Shown one piece after another: positions 1 to 9,337 of a stretch of DNA of 64,000 nucleotides. The notes beneath the pieces are model-generated. The model worked only from the letters and a program-made list of their open reading frames with translations. It had not been told where the DNA came from and did no database searches. The position numbers and the translations under genes were made by a program. Source of the DNA: Lysinibacillus parviboronicapiens (GTDB taxonomy: Bacteria; Bacillota; Bacilli; Bacillales_A; Planococcaceae); the NCBI RefSeq assembly GCF_003049575.1, contig NZ_PYWI01000002.1, positions 1 through 64,000 of the forward strand, in the 5' to 3' direction. Numbering within the stretch: position 1 is the stretch's first letter; the number at the start of each line of letters is the position of its first letter.

Positions 1-50
1 GTGTAGGTCGGGTAACCGGCGCGAGGGTTCAAATCCCTCCTTCTCCGCCA
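1..50 (+). tRNA. tRNA-Ser, 3' part only
   Basis: The window opens inside a class II tRNA. Visible are a long variable arm (GGTCGGGTAACCGGC), the T arm GAGGG-TTCAAAT-CCCTC, the 3' acceptor strand TTCTCC, discriminator G and an encoded CCA. The long variable arm and the acceptor end fit tRNA-Ser. The anticodon lies outside the window, so the isoacceptor cannot be read. Confidence 0.8.
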
Positions 51-52
51 TT

Positions 53-124
53 GGCCCCTTGGTCAAGCGGTTAAGACACCGCCCTTTCACGGCGGTAACA
101 CGGGTTCGAATCCCGTAGGGGTCA
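53..124 (+). tRNA. tRNA-Glu (anticodon TTC)
   Basis: A complete 72-nt cloverleaf: acceptor GGCCCCT pairs with AGGGGTC, the anticodon stem CCGCC/GGCGG holds loop CTTTCAC (anticodon TTC), and the T arm is CGGG-TTCGAAT-CCCG. The discriminator is A and CCA is not encoded, unlike the tRNA-Ser two bases upstream. The two are probably the end of a longer tRNA cluster transcribed together. Confidence 0.95.
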
Positions 125-128
125 TACC

Positions 129-169
129 AAAAAGCAGTAGATGTAAAATACATCTACTGCTTTTTTTTT
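129..169 (+). terminator. Rho-independent terminator of the tRNA cluster
   Basis: Inverted repeat AAAGCAGTAGATGTA / TACATCTACTGCTTT with a 3-nt loop followed by a run of nine T. The GCAGTAGAT stem recurs in the terminator after the SLH gene at 3455-3496. Confidence 0.9.
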
Positions 170-533
170 ATGATGCTTTTTAAATCTAATACAATAGTTG
201 CTCTATAAACGCCTCGTTTGTTGTTCCCAATCCAAGTCATTGTCATATTGAGTGGTAAATTCGGTAAAGCGTTTCAATTTTTCTCCTTAACTTTTCCACC
301 GACTATTATCTATTAGCAAGAGTCGTTATGAGATTTGTTTATTGTGAATGTTAGGTGTAGTTGTACTAAATATTATCCTTAATAAGAAAGCTTTTAACAA
401 TTGTTTAATCAAAAGTTGATTCTTATGATCATCTTCTTTGTCAATCCATCTCAAAATATTTCTATTTGCTAATTGTTTACTATATAATTAGACAAATATT
501 CCATGGTAAAACTCGATAATATTGGTATATCCT
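170..533. other. AT-rich intergenic region, no clear gene
   Basis: About 360 bases between the tRNA terminator and the promoter of the SLH gene. No long ORF. On the minus strand, AAGGAG followed by TTG opens a 24-codon frame (203-277), too short and unlike anything recognised to call a gene; it may be a relic. The rest is very AT-rich. Confidence 0.4.
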
Positions 534-562
534 TTGGAATAAATCCATCTTTCTTTTATAAT
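534..562 (+). promoter_or_regulatory. SigA-type promoter of the SLH protein gene
   Basis: TTGGAA (534-539), 17-bp spacer, TATAAT (557-562). The predicted start of transcription is near 569, about 27 nt before the GTG start. The near-consensus elements fit strong expression of a surface protein. Confidence 0.75.
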
Positions 563-595
563 AGAGATGAATAGAATTAATAGGAGGTTATTAAT

Positions 596-3376
596 GTGAA
601 AAAAAAGCAAAGTAAATGGATTGTGAGTACAGCATCTGCTGCCTTAATTGCGACAGCTGTTGTTCCTACTGCAAGTGCAGCCTCCTTTACAGATATTGCA
701 AAGAGTGACCATAAAGAGGGAATTTTAGCACTAGCAGATGCAAAAATTGTAGGTGGATATACTGACGGTACATTTAGACCCAACGCTACTCTTACACGTG
801 GTAATGTCACTAAATTTTTAGGGAAATGGCTTGTATCAGAACACTATCAAGTGCCAGCAGATTACAATAAAAAAGTACGTTTTACAGACTTGCAGCCTGC
901 ATCTACAAAAGATAAAGAGTTACTACAATATGCAGCACTTATATACGATACTGGTATTTCCAAAGGTACTAATAACAAGTTATCGCCTTCCGAAAATATT
1001 ACACGTGAACAAATGGCTTCTTATTTAGTAAGTGCTATTGAAACAGTTTATGATATCGATTTAATTGCGAAGTATAAAGAAGAAAACTATAAATCTTCTA
1101 TTACAGATTTAAAAAATACCTCAATAGAAAATCGTGAGGCAGTTATTGCACTAGAGTATGCAAAGATTACAAACGTCAAAGCATTTAATCCAGCGAACAC
1201 ATTAACACGTGGCCAATTTGCATCTTTTTTACATCGTACTATGACAAATATCGATGATATGATAAAAGAACATGCTTTACTCATCCAAACGGTTAAAGTT
1301 GTAGATGCCAATACACTACAAGTTACATTAACAGATGGGACAAGCCATAAGGTAACATTAGCAACGCCACTTACTGAAAATGTGGAGACAAAGGTAGATT
1401 TTAAAATTAACGATAAATCCTATTCAGCTGTTGTTACATATGAAGTCAATGAGCTAAAGGTGCAATCGATTGAGGGCATCAACGCCTCTCAAATCAAAGT
1501 TGTTTTCAACCTAGCAATTGACCCGCTCTCTGTAGTAAAAGCAGATGGAAAATTACAGGATAATATTGTGGCTTTCTCTAATGTAGATACTTTAAGAGCA
1601 CTATCAATTGTGAAAACAGAAATTAGTACTGATAGAAAATCAGTCATCTTTACAGTAAATGAGCCATTAAAAGGTACACATCGTTATGTGTTAAATAACA
1701 TCAAGTCTGAAAAAGGCTTACTGCTTACAAAAACTGATGCAAATTTTGTCGTTGCTGGGGATTCACAACCACCTACTATTCTGGGAACAACGCAAGGAAA
1801 CAACTCGTCAATCGTAAAAGTCCAGTTTTCCGAGCCGATGGCAGCATTCCAAAATGAACGCATTCAATTTACATTACCAAATGGAACAAGAGTAATGAAT
1901 GTAACAGGCAGTATTGAACAAAACTCAACTGAAGCAACCTTTGATTTATCAGCTGCAACAGTGAATGGTAGTTATTTAACACCAGGTACAGCTATGCAGA
2001 TTACATTCGTAGCGGCTACAGATTTGTCAGGAAATATAATTTCTCCAAACCCTGCCACTGTAACAGTGAAAAAAGGAGATAAGGATGGTATTCCACCAAC
2101 ATTATCTTCTGTCACACAAACTGGTCCAAATACATTCCAGTTACTATTCTCAGAAGAGATTCAACCACTTTATGGATATGATCTTTTAATTAAAAGCGGA
2201 CAGACTTCTTTATCCGTGAACAAAATAGAGAAAGATCCTAAAAATGGTCGCTTAATCAATGTGACGGTTGATCCAAAAAATATACTTCAAGGAATTACTA
2301 CTATTGGAACAGCAGCTGGTCGTGTCATTACCGACTTATCAGGTGAAGCGGCCACTTTCTCAACAGTGTATAACTTTATAAGAGATGATAAAGCGCCTGT
2401 TTTAATAAGTTCTGAAATTGTTTATGAGGATAATGTTGAATATTTACAATTAACGTTGGATAAACCTGTCCAGTTAGGATCTTACGCAAAAGCTTCATTT
2501 ACGGGAAGCTATATGAATAATCACATTTTGTATGAGGTATCAAGAGGATCTCAAGGTGATATTCATACCGTAAAAGATCAACCTACAAAATTACGTGTTA
2601 AAATTGCAGGTCTGCTAGGCCCTTACGATACAAAGGGAGCTCTTTACGATGGCAAACTAACTTTATTTAATGTTACAAATTTATACGGTGTGCCTATTAA
2701 TGAAGTGCAAAATGTAAAATTCACACGTAATGGTGATTTAAGTGTTAATGGTAATAAACTGGCCTTAACGCAGTACAACCCAATTCAAACATCTGCGACA
2801 GATTATTCTATTAAAGATAATAATATTGTTTATTTAAACTTCAATTATCCTGTTGATCCAGCACTTGCTCAAAACGTGCAAAATTATAGTATTGATAATG
2901 CTCAGGTAGAAAGTGCAGTTGTAGAAGCATCCAATTTAAATCGTATTAAACTCACAGTGAAAAAAGATTCGAATTATTTTAATGGTACACGAAATTTCAC
3001 GATTAAAGGCTTAAGAGCAGCAAACTCTATGGAAGCATTCGATGAGGTGAGAACAACAGTTAATCTTAAAGAAAATATTGCACCAAAGGTTGTGACTGTT
3101 AATGTTAGCAATTCACAAACATTGGAGGTTGTGTTCAGTGAGCCAGTAATAAACGTTAATAATATGGACTTTAATATTAATGTGAATGGTTCTTCGATAG
3201 CAGCAAGTACCTATGCACAAGGCAATGATAGAGTGCTGATTACAATATCTCAGAGTGGATATTTATTTGAAAACGGTAGAAGTGTTACGATACAAGCTTC
3301 ACCAAGTAATGCTATTATGGATTCTAATGGCAATAAGTTAGATTTCACTTTACAAACAATTACAGTACAAAGATAA
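596..3376 (+). CDS. SLH-domain surface protein with Ig-like repeats
   Basis: A 926-aa exported protein, probably anchored to the secondary cell-wall polymer. A GTG start follows AGGAGG at 582-587. Residues 1 to about 29 form a Sec signal (MKKKQSKW..., cleavage near ASAA|SF). Three SLH repeats lie at about 30-75, 93-140 and 150-215, with typical cores GGYTDGTFRPNATLTRG, LSPSENITREQ and FNPANTLTRGQ. The rest resembles the tandem Ig-like modules of Bacillales S-layer proteins (Big_5/SbsA type); domain joints such as DSQPPTI, DGIPPTL, DDKAPVL and ENIAPKV sit near residues 388, 495, 596 and 825. There is no enzymatic domain. It could be an S-layer or S-layer-associated protein; which one cannot be told here. 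It stands alone between two terminators. Confidence 0.9.
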   Translation: MKKKQSKWIVSTASAALIATAVVPTASAASFTDIAKSDHKEGILALADAKIVGGYTDGTFRPNATLTRGNVTKFLGKWLVSEHYQVPADYNKKVRFTDLQPASTKDKELLQYAALIYDTGISKGTNNKLSPSENITREQMASYLVSAIETVYDIDLIAKYKEENYKSSITDLKNTSIENREAVIALEYAKITNVKAFNPANTLTRGQFASFLHRTMTNIDDMIKEHALLIQTVKVVDANTLQVTLTDGTSHKVTLATPLTENVETKVDFKINDKSYSAVVTYEVNELKVQSIEGINASQIKVVFNLAIDPLSVVKADGKLQDNIVAFSNVDTLRALSIVKTEISTDRKSVIFTVNEPLKGTHRYVLNNIKSEKGLLLTKTDANFVVAGDSQPPTILGTTQGNNSSIVKVQFSEPMAAFQNERIQFTLPNGTRVMNVTGSIEQNSTEATFDLSAATVNGSYLTPGTAMQITFVAATDLSGNIISPNPATVTVKKGDKDGIPPTLSSVTQTGPNTFQLLFSEEIQPLYGYDLLIKSGQTSLSVNKIEKDPKNGRLINVTVDPKNILQGITTIGTAAGRVITDLSGEAATFSTVYNFIRDDKAPVLISSEIVYEDNVEYLQLTLDKPVQLGSYAKASFTGSYMNNHILYEVSRGSQGDIHTVKDQPTKLRVKIAGLLGPYDTKGALYDGKLTLFNVTNLYGVPINEVQNVKFTRNGDLSVNGNKLALTQYNPIQTSATDYSIKDNNIVYLNFNYPVDPALAQNVQNYSIDNAQVESAVVEASNLNRIKLTVKKDSNYFNGTRNFTIKGLRAANSMEAFDEVRTTVNLKENIAPKVVTVNVSNSQTLEVVFSEPVINVNNMDFNINVNGSSIAASTYAQGNDRVLITISQSGYLFENGRSVTIQASPSNAIMDSNGNKLDFTLQTITVQR

Positions 3377-3454
3377 ATAATAGGGATTCACAAGGCTTTC
3401 TGAGTGAAAATATTTGTTTTCTCATAAAGTCAATGACCTGGCGTTGGCCATACT

Positions 3455-3496
3455 AAAAATGCAGTAGATATAAATCTTATCTACTGCATTTTTTTA
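3455..3496 (+). terminator. Terminator of the SLH gene
   Basis: AAAATGCAGTAGATA, 7-nt loop, TATCTACTGCATTTT and a T run. The stem shares GCAGTAGAT with the tRNA-cluster terminator on the other side of the gene. Confidence 0.85.
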
Positions 3497-3556
3497 TGTA
3501 TAAATCATAACAGAAAGCCCCGATTTTCGTTTTCTCGATCCATTCATGGGCGATAA

Positions 3557-3721
3557 ACGGCGCTTTATTATACTGAACAGTTGGGGGAACTAAAAATTCC
3601 TTCTGCTGTTATAGAAAATGACGATAACGCCGTTTTCAAAAGCAAAAGGAATTTAGGGAAATTAATAATCTTATCGAGTGCTGCAAACAACTGGGAAAAG
3701 AAATTTGAAACGTTTGTGTAA
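3557..3721 (+). pseudogene. Open frame without start, possible gene remnant
   Basis: Between the SLH terminator and the siderophore ATPase, a 54-codon frame is open from just after a TAA (3554) to TAA (3719-3721). Its translation contains TEQLGELKIPSAVIENDD and ends KKFETFV, which has protein-like composition, but it has no ATG and no ribosome site. It may be the tail of a decayed gene. I do not recognise the family, and it could be chance. Confidence 0.3.
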
Positions 3722-3744
3722 CTTACTTGCTACTGTGTGTTAAT

Positions 3745-4542
3745 TTAATAGATTTTACGTCCCTTACCAAAAGGAATGCATAATGGGGTACCAAAAATCG
3801 GGTCTTCGGTCATTTGACATTCAAGATCAAAAACATGCTTCACCAACGAGGTAGTCATGATCTCCTCAGGCTTTCCTTGTTTAAACACCGCACGATCACG
3901 AACGGTAATGATGTGATCAGCATAGCGACATGCCAGATTAATATCATGAAGGACCATAATGATTGTCCGATTTTGTTGCTGATTTAAAACGTATAGCAAA
4001 TCTAACACTTCTATTTGATGTGTTAAATCCAAGTAAGTTGTTGGTTCATCTAATAAAATTATATCTGTATCTTGTGCAAGTGTCATTGCAATCCATGCAC
4101 GTTGACGTTGACCACCTGACAGCTCATCTACGGGTTTATCTTGAAGATGTTCAACACCCGTTGCTTTTAATGCATTTAACACTATTTCTTCATCTTGTTG
4201 TGTCCATTGCTTGCGCCAACTCTGATGAGGATAGCGGCCTTGTTTAACAAGTTGGAGAACCGTTAAACCTTCTGGTGCTACAGGTGACTGAGGAAGAATG
4301 GAAAGTTTCTTTGCCACTTGCTTGGTAGATAATGAGAAAATATCCAATCCGTCTAATAGCACAGCTCCATTTTTAGGCTTTAATAATCGAGCTATTGAAC
4401 GTAACAGTGTGGATTTACCACAACCATTTGCTCCAATTAACACCGTAATCTCATTCATTGGAATAGCCAAATCTAGATTTTCAATGATGTTGGTATCTCC
4501 ATAACTAAGTGTAAGTGATTTGGTTTCTATAGATTCAGTCAT
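3745..4542 (-). CDS. Iron-siderophore ABC transporter ATPase (YusV/FecE-like)
   Basis: A 265-aa cytoplasmic ATP-binding subunit that powers uptake of ferric siderophore. It has Walker [10 protein letters not shown] (about residue 37), Q-loop LPQSP, signature LSGGQRQR, Walker B IILLDEPT with D-loop, and switch His in VLHD. Length and motifs match the FecE/FhuC/YusV family. It is the last gene of a three-gene operon, 14 nt after the permease gene. In B. subtilis the related YusV is encoded apart and shared by several permeases; here it sits with its permeases. The siderophore cannot be named from sequence. Confidence 0.93.
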   Translation of the reverse strand: MTESIETKSLTLSYGDTNIIENLDLAIPMNEITVLIGANGCGKSTLLRSIARLLKPKNGAVLLDGLDIFSLSTKQVAKKLSILPQSPVAPEGLTVLQLVKQGRYPHQSWRKQWTQQDEEIVLNALKATGVEHLQDKPVDELSGGQRQRAWIAMTLAQDTDIILLDEPTTYLDLTHQIEVLDLLYVLNQQQNRTIIMVLHDINLACRYADHIITVRDRAVFKQGKPEEIMTTSLVKHVFDLECQMTEDPIFGTPLCIPFGKGRKIY

Positions 4543-4556
4543 GCAATCTGACTCCT

Positions 4557-5612
4557 TTATTTTCTAGGGTTTCTAAATAATAAATAGATGAAATAGGGAG
4601 CACCAATGGCAGCAGTAAATACACCAGCTGGTACTTCTAACGGGCTAAATGCTGTACGCCCAATAATATCTGCAACCATAACGAGTAATGCGCCAATTGC
4701 TGCGGATGTTGGCAATAAAACGCCAAATGATGGACCTACAATACGTCGAGCAATATGTGGTGCCATTAAGCCTACAAAGCCTATAGCACCCGCGAAAGAA
4801 ATGGCGCTAGCTACTAGACTTGCGCTTAATAATATTAACAAGAGACGTGTTTTTTGGACGGCTTGTCCTAAACTAGCAGCCGTATCATCTCCTAATTCTT
4901 GAACATTTAATTGTCGTGTAATAAAGAAAGTGATAAGAAGGAGCCCTCCAATCAATGGAACAATTATTTGTACCTGTTCCCAGTCTGCACTTTTAACGCT
5001 TCCTGTTATCCACTTATTTGCCTCACTTGCTTGATAAATAGGACCAATAATCATCAACATGGTGGTAATGGCTTGCATAAAAGCTGAAACACCAATACCT
5101 ATCAAAACCAGGCGGTTTGGTGTGACACCATCTTTCCAAGCGAATAAATAAACGATAATGCCAACAAATGTTGCTCCGATAAATCCTGCGAGTGGTAGCC
5201 ATTCAATACTGACTGTTAAGGAATGATTGGCATCACTAAATAAGGCTAAAAAGCCAACTACTGCAGCTCCACCACCTGCTGAAATCCCAATTATATCTGG
5301 AGAGGCTAGTGGGTTTTTAATAATCCCCTGTAAAATAGCACCTGCTACCGCTAAAGCCATACCTGCAAAAGCAGCAATGAAAATTCTAGGCAATCGGAAA
5401 TCAACAATAATTAATTGATCGAACTCGGAACCCTGACCGATAAAGGCTTGGAATACCTTAACTGGATTAATGAAAGAATCACCCAATGAGGCACTAAAGA
5501 AGAAAATAATTACGGCTATAAGGTTTATCACCGTGATTTTCTTAGAGGCTTTCACATCAAGCAAAAAGGAAATTTTATTTTGTAATAATCGAATGGTTTT
5601 TAAGTGCTTCAT
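4557..5612 (-). CDS. Siderophore ABC permease, FecCD family (YfhA-like)
   Basis: A 351-aa polytopic membrane protein of the BtuC/FecCD family, one half of the permease channel. The ATG at 5612 ([10 protein letters not shown]) is chosen because it overlaps the TAA of the upstream permease (TAATG, one shared base), follows AAGGGGAG, and gives a normal family length; an upstream extension of about 54 residues reads out-of-frame upstream sequence and is not credible. Family motifs include [30 protein letters not shown] and [12 protein letters not shown] (contact with the ATPase). Translational coupling suggests equal amounts of the two permease subunits. Confidence 0.93.
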   Translation of the reverse strand: MKHLKTIRLLQNKISFLLDVKASKKITVINLIAVIIFFFSASLGDSFINPVKVFQAFIGQGSEFDQLIIVDFRLPRIFIAAFAGMALAVAGAILQGIIKNPLASPDIIGISAGGGAAVVGFLALFSDANHSLTVSIEWLPLAGFIGATFVGIIVYLFAWKDGVTPNRLVLIGIGVSAFMQAITTMLMIIGPIYQASEANKWITGSVKSADWEQVQIIVPLIGGLLLITFFITRQLNVQELGDDTAASLGQAVQKTRLLLILLSASLVASAISFAGAIGFVGLMAPHIARRIVGPSFGVLLPTSAAIGALLVMVADIIGRTAFSPLEVPAGVFTAAIGAPYFIYLLFRNPRK

Positions 5613-6613
5613 TATTTTTTCTCCCCTTTTCGCGCTAGGTAAATAAAGAAGGGTGTGCCGATTATTGCTGTCATGACGCCTACAGGTACTTCTTGTGGCA
5701 TAATGATATAACGCGCTGCTACATCGGCTAATAATAGAAGTATTCCGCCTAATAGAGCGGCCATTGGGATAAGCCAACGATGGTCTGTTCCAACAAATTT
5801 TCGTGCAAAATGAGGAACGACAATCCCGATAAAACCTATAGGCCCAGCAATTGCAACTGAACCACCGGCTAATAAAATAACAATAACACCCACAGCCATT
5901 TTCATGAAGCCTAATGGTAAACCTAATCCTCTCGCTACATCATCTCCAAGGGCAAGGACGTTCATTTTGGAAGATATCAGTAAAGCACCAATCCAACCAA
6001 TGACCAAATAGGGTAGTACCGATAGCAGAATTTCTAATTTTCTACCTTGTACAGAACCAGCTAACCAAAATAATACTTGATCGAGCTCTGCTTCGTTAGT
6101 TGCAAGCAGGCCCTGGGTAAAAGAAGCAAATAATGCACTGACAGCTGCTCCAGCTAAGGTTATTTTGACTGGTGTTACGGCGTCTCTACCAGAAGAGCTA
6201 ATACCGTAAACAGACAGTGCCGCAATTGTGGCGCCTAAAAAAGCAATCCATGCAAAGGATTGCAAATGAGATATATGGAAAAAAATCATCGCAAACACGA
6301 CTGCAAAGCCGGCTCCTGCATTAATTCCCAGGATCCCAGGTGAGGCTAAAGGATTCTTGGTCAAAGTCTGCATCAGTACACCTGTAATAGCTAAGGAAGC
6401 TCCCACGCAAGTAGCTATGAGAGCTCTGGGAATACGAACATTTTGAATAATAATATGTTCGTTAGAATGATTAAAATGAGTAAAAGATTGATAAGTAGTT
6501 TGAATGGAGGTATTTGCATAGCCATATACAATACTTATACCCATACAAAGCAGTAACAATAGTGTTCCTACTATTAATGCAATAGTTTTTGAAAAATTAG
6601 TTTTTAAAATCAT
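5612..6613 (-). CDS. Siderophore ABC permease, FecCD family (YfiZ-like)
   Basis: A 333-aa membrane protein and first gene of the permease-permease-ATPase operon. Motifs RIPRALIATCVGASLA, NPLASPGILGINAGAG and GFIGIVVPHFAR are typical of FecCD permeases, with about nine or ten hydrophobic segments. The order and pairing resemble B. subtilis yfiZ-yfhA, whose products take up hydroxamate/citrate-type siderophores such as schizokinen; extending that substrate to this operon is inference. A possible promoter on this strand (TTGTAT, 17 bp, TAAATA) overlaps the divergent promoter, so both sides may be controlled from the same Fur site. Confidence 0.93.
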   Translation of the reverse strand: MILKTNFSKTIALIVGTLLLLLCMGISIVYGYANTSIQTTYQSFTHFNHSNEHIIIQNVRIPRALIATCVGASLAITGVLMQTLTKNPLASPGILGINAGAGFAVVFAMIFFHISHLQSFAWIAFLGATIAALSVYGISSSGRDAVTPVKITLAGAAVSALFASFTQGLLATNEAELDQVLFWLAGSVQGRKLEILLSVLPYLVIGWIGALLISSKMNVLALGDDVARGLGLPLGFMKMAVGVIVILLAGGSVAIAGPIGFIGIVVPHFARKFVGTDHRWLIPMAALLGGILLLLADVAARYIIMPQEVPVGVMTAIIGTPFFIYLARKGEKK

Positions 6614-6676
6614 ATGAAGTCAAACTCTTTCCTGAATAGATTGTCATTACATATAAACAAAATTATTAAATATTTA

Positions 6677-6705
6677 TTGACAGTAAAAGATTCATACAAT
6701 ATTAT
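6677..6705 (+). promoter_or_regulatory. Promoter of the siderophore-binding lipoprotein
   Basis: TTGACA (6677-6682), 17-bp spacer, TATTAT (6700-6705). Transcription would start near 6712, just before the Fur-like site at 6726-6745. Confidence 0.7.
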
Positions 6706-6725
6706 TAATATCGTTCTCAAGTAGG

Positions 6726-6745
6726 TGAAATTGATTCTCATTATC
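6726..6745. promoter_or_regulatory. Fur box
   Basis: Positions 6727-6745 match the 19-bp Fur consensus (GATAATGATTATCATTATC) at 16 of 19 bases; the 7-1-7 core at 6726-6740 matches at 11 of 14. It lies in the divergent region between permease and binding-protein genes, just after the predicted start of the rightward transcript, as expected for iron repression. Confidence 0.75.
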
Positions 6746-6791
6746 GTTGAATCTGCTTAAACATTCTATCATATACATTGGGGGAAGAAAA

Positions 6792-7772
6792 GTGCAAAAA
6801 GCATTTCAAAAGTTACTAGTATTGCTTGCAGTGATGGCACTATTTGTTTTAGCTGCATGTGGCAATTCTAAGGAAAACACTAAAGAAGAGAGCACAAATG
6901 ACAGTAAAACATATAGTGTTGAACATTCAATGGGCACAACTGAAATAAAAGACACACCAAAACGTGTTGTTGTATTAACAAACGAAGGAACAGAAGCTAT
7001 TTTAGCGTTAGGTATGAAGCCTGTGGGTGCAGTACAATCATGGACAGGTGACCCTTGGTATGATCATATTAAGGATCAAATGGATGGTGTTGAAGTAGTC
7101 GGCATTGAACATGAAATTAATATTGAAAAAATCGCTTCATTAAAACCTGATTTAATCATCGGTAATAAATTAAGACAAGAAAAGGATTATGCAAAACTAA
7201 GCAAAATTGCGCCAACTGTTTTCTCAGAAACATTACGTGGAGATTGGAAAGAAAACTTTAAGCTTTATGCAAAAGCAGTAAATCAAGAAACTAAAGGTGA
7301 AGAAGTTTTAAAAGCATACGATGACAAACTTCAAGCTGTTAAAGAGAAGTTAGGCGACAAAACAAATCAAGAAGTATCATTCGTTCGCTTTATGACTGAT
7401 AAATCTCGAATTTATTATACTGATTCATTCTCAGGTGTTGTGTTTGATGCTCTAGGCTTTAAACGGGTTCCAGCACAAGAAGAATTATTTAAAAACAATG
7501 CTAAATTAGGTAATTTAGCGATTGAAGTAGGAAAAGAAGTAATACCAAAAATGGATGGCGATGTAATTTTCTATTTCACTTATACACCAACGGGAGACGA
7601 TTCAGCATTAGCGACTGAAACAGAATGGACACAAGATCCTCTTTGGAAAAACTTATCTGCTGTACAAAAAGGAAATGCCTACAAAGTTGACGATGTCATA
7701 TGGAATACAGCTGGTGGTATTCTTGCAGCGAATATAATGCTGGACCAAGTTGAAGAAATTTTTGTCAAATAA
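6792..7772 (+). CDS. Iron-siderophore-binding lipoprotein (YfiY-like)
   Basis: A 326-aa extracellular substrate-binding lipoprotein of the FepB/FhuD class that delivers ferric siderophore to the divergent permeases. The GTG at 6792 follows GGGGGAAG and gives an N-terminus with a lipoprotein signal and lipobox LAAC; the longer frame from 6747 would put 15 extra residues before the signal and has no ribosome site. Family patterns: PKRVVVLTNEGTEAILALG near residue 50 and SLKPDLIIG near 115. The ORF ends before a strong terminator. Divergent placement with its permeases matches B. subtilis yfiY versus yfiZ-yfhA. Confidence 0.92.
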   Translation: MQKAFQKLLVLLAVMALFVLAACGNSKENTKEESTNDSKTYSVEHSMGTTEIKDTPKRVVVLTNEGTEAILALGMKPVGAVQSWTGDPWYDHIKDQMDGVEVVGIEHEINIEKIASLKPDLIIGNKLRQEKDYAKLSKIAPTVFSETLRGDWKENFKLYAKAVNQETKGEEVLKAYDDKLQAVKEKLGDKTNQEVSFVRFMTDKSRIYYTDSFSGVVFDALGFKRVPAQEELFKNNAKLGNLAIEVGKEVIPKMDGDVIFYFTYTPTGDDSALATETEWTQDPLWKNLSAVQKGNAYKVDDVIWNTAGGILAANIMLDQVEEIFVK

Positions 7773-7803
7773 CATTGACAAAATAACTTACTAAAATTGA
7801 AAT

Positions 7804-7846
7804 GCTATACCTCATCTATTGTCGATGTAGGTATAGCGTTTTTTAT
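7804..7846 (+). terminator. Terminator after the binding-protein gene
   Basis: GCTATACCTCATC / GATGTAGGTATAGC hairpin followed by GTTTTTTATT. Confidence 0.85.
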
Positions 7847-7955
7847 TTAAAAGTATTAGAAAAGTTTAATTACCTATTATATGGTTTTATGGTATTTTGA
7901 GTTTGATATCTATTTAAGCTAAGATGATGATAGAACAAATATTAGGAGGATCTAG

Positions 7956-9170
7956 ATGGATGACAAAATAATGTGGGTTGCAAATCAACAATATCATTTA
8001 CAGGAGAACCTAGAACAAGTAGGACATCTGCTGCATAATTTTACGATGGAACAGGTGAATCGCGTCGGGAGATTTCATCGTTCCTATGAGAAGTTTGAAA
8101 TGACTCCATTACATAACTTAGATACGTTAGCTTCATTTGTAGGAGTCCGTAATATTTTTGTGAAGGATGAGTCTTATAGATTTGGCTTAAATGCCTTTAA
8201 AGTGTTAGGTGGTATTTATGCGATTGGGCAGTACGTTGCCAAATTATTAGGCAAAAATATTGATGAGCTGTCGTTTGAGGAGTTGAAATCATCTGAGGTA
8301 AAGGACCAGTTAGGAGATTTAACGTTTATCTCCACGACAGATGGTAATCATGGACGTGGGGTTGCTTGGGCTGCTAGAGAGCTTGGCTTTAAAGCACGAA
8401 TTTATATGCCTGAGGGTAGTGCAGCAGAACGCTTACAAAATATTAAGAATGAAGGTGCTTATGCAGAAATTACGACTATGAACTATGATGATACGGTACG
8501 TTATACCGCGAAACTTGCGAAAAATAATGGCTGGGTTATCTTACAGGATACAATGTGGGAAGGTTATGAGGAAATACCACTATGGATTATGCAAGGCTAT
8601 ACAACACTTGTAAAAGAAGCGGTGGATCAGCTGGAAAAGCCTCCTACACATGTATTTTTACAAGCGGGAGTAGGGTCTTTTGCAGGTGCGGTTGTGGCTT
8701 ATTTAACGCAATGTTATGCACAAGAAATTACATTTGTTTTAGTAGAGCCTTATGCGGCAAATTGCTTCTATGAAAGCTTTAAACAAGGAGCACCCCATTA
8801 TGTAACAGTTGGAGGGGACATGCAAACTATTATGGCCGGGCTTGCTTGTGGAGAACCGAATCCAGTGGCCTGGGAAATTTTAAAAACCTATACGAAGATT
8901 GGAATTTGCTGTCATGAAACTGTTGCTGCCACTGGTATGAGAGTGTTAGGTAATGCCATTGGCACAGATCCTCGTATTATTGCAGGGGAATCAGGTGCAG
9001 CACCTTTTGGATGTTTTTACGAATTGATGACAAATGAGCATTATACAGAACTAAGAGATGGTGCTTTAAAAATAGACGAGCATTCCCGTGTATTGTTTTT
9101 CAATACAGAAGGTGATACAGATGCAGAAAACTATCGTAATATTATGTGGCATGGTAAATATGCAAAATAG
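7956..9170 (+). CDS. dpaL: Diaminopropionate ammonia-lyase
   Basis: A 404-aa PLP-dependent fold-type II enzyme expected to convert 2,3-diaminopropionate to pyruvate and two ammonia. It shows the PLP lysine context GLNAFKVLGG (about residue 87), the substrate loop STTDGNHGRG, the phosphate-binding glycine-rich stretch near QAGVGSFAGAV, and the C-terminal EGDTD typical of YgeX/DpaL. Full family length. ATG follows AGGAGG at 7944. It is monocistronic, between two terminators. Diaminopropionate is a building block of some siderophores and antibiotics, but linking it to the neighbouring siderophore genes is only suggestive. A related threonine dehydratase-like specificity cannot be fully excluded. 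Confidence 0.9.
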   Translation: MDDKIMWVANQQYHLQENLEQVGHLLHNFTMEQVNRVGRFHRSYEKFEMTPLHNLDTLASFVGVRNIFVKDESYRFGLNAFKVLGGIYAIGQYVAKLLGKNIDELSFEELKSSEVKDQLGDLTFISTTDGNHGRGVAWAARELGFKARIYMPEGSAAERLQNIKNEGAYAEITTMNYDDTVRYTAKLAKNNGWVILQDTMWEGYEEIPLWIMQGYTTLVKEAVDQLEKPPTHVFLQAGVGSFAGAVVAYLTQCYAQEITFVLVEPYAANCFYESFKQGAPHYVTVGGDMQTIMAGLACGEPNPVAWEILKTYTKIGICCHETVAATGMRVLGNAIGTDPRIIAGESGAAPFGCFYELMTNEHYTELRDGALKIDEHSRVLFFNTEGDTDAENYRNIMWHGKYAK

Positions 9171-9178
9171 TAAAAGAA

Positions 9179-9211
9179 GGCATCTCAAAGATAAATTGAG
9201 ATGCCCTTTTT
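9179..9211 (+). terminator. Terminator of dpaL
   Basis: GGCATCTCAA / TTGAGATGCC hairpin with a 7-nt loop and a TTTTT tail, nine bases after the stop codon. Confidence 0.88.
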
Positions 9212-9287
9212 GTCACCAAGTAATCTTGTAGTAAAATCGCGTATTTGGATATGTCTAAAAAACGACTGAAAATGTTCATTTATTCCC

Positions 9288-9318
9288 TTGACATTGACGT
9301 TGCGTAAAGGTTTAGAGT
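9288..9318 (+). promoter_or_regulatory. MerR-type promoter with 19-bp spacer
   Basis: TTGACA (9288-9293) and TAGAGT (9313-9318) are separated by 19 bp instead of 17. Long spacers are the hallmark of promoters twisted into an active form by MerR-family activators. The spacer carries TTGACGTTGCGTAAAGGTT, the usual place for the regulator site. The following gene is itself MerR-family, so autoregulation is likely. Confidence 0.7.
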
Positions 9319-9337
9319 ATGGGTAGTGGAGGTGGAA

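Noticed and set aside
5613-5777. N-terminal extension of the YfhA-like permease
   Set aside because: The frame is open upstream of the ATG at 5612, but it lies over the coding sequence of the other permease, and the 54 added residues are not membrane or family sequence.
6747-6791. Earlier TTG start for the siderophore-binding lipoprotein
   Set aside because: It would place 15 residues before the lipoprotein signal and lacks a ribosome site; GTG 6792 has GGGGGAAG at correct spacing.
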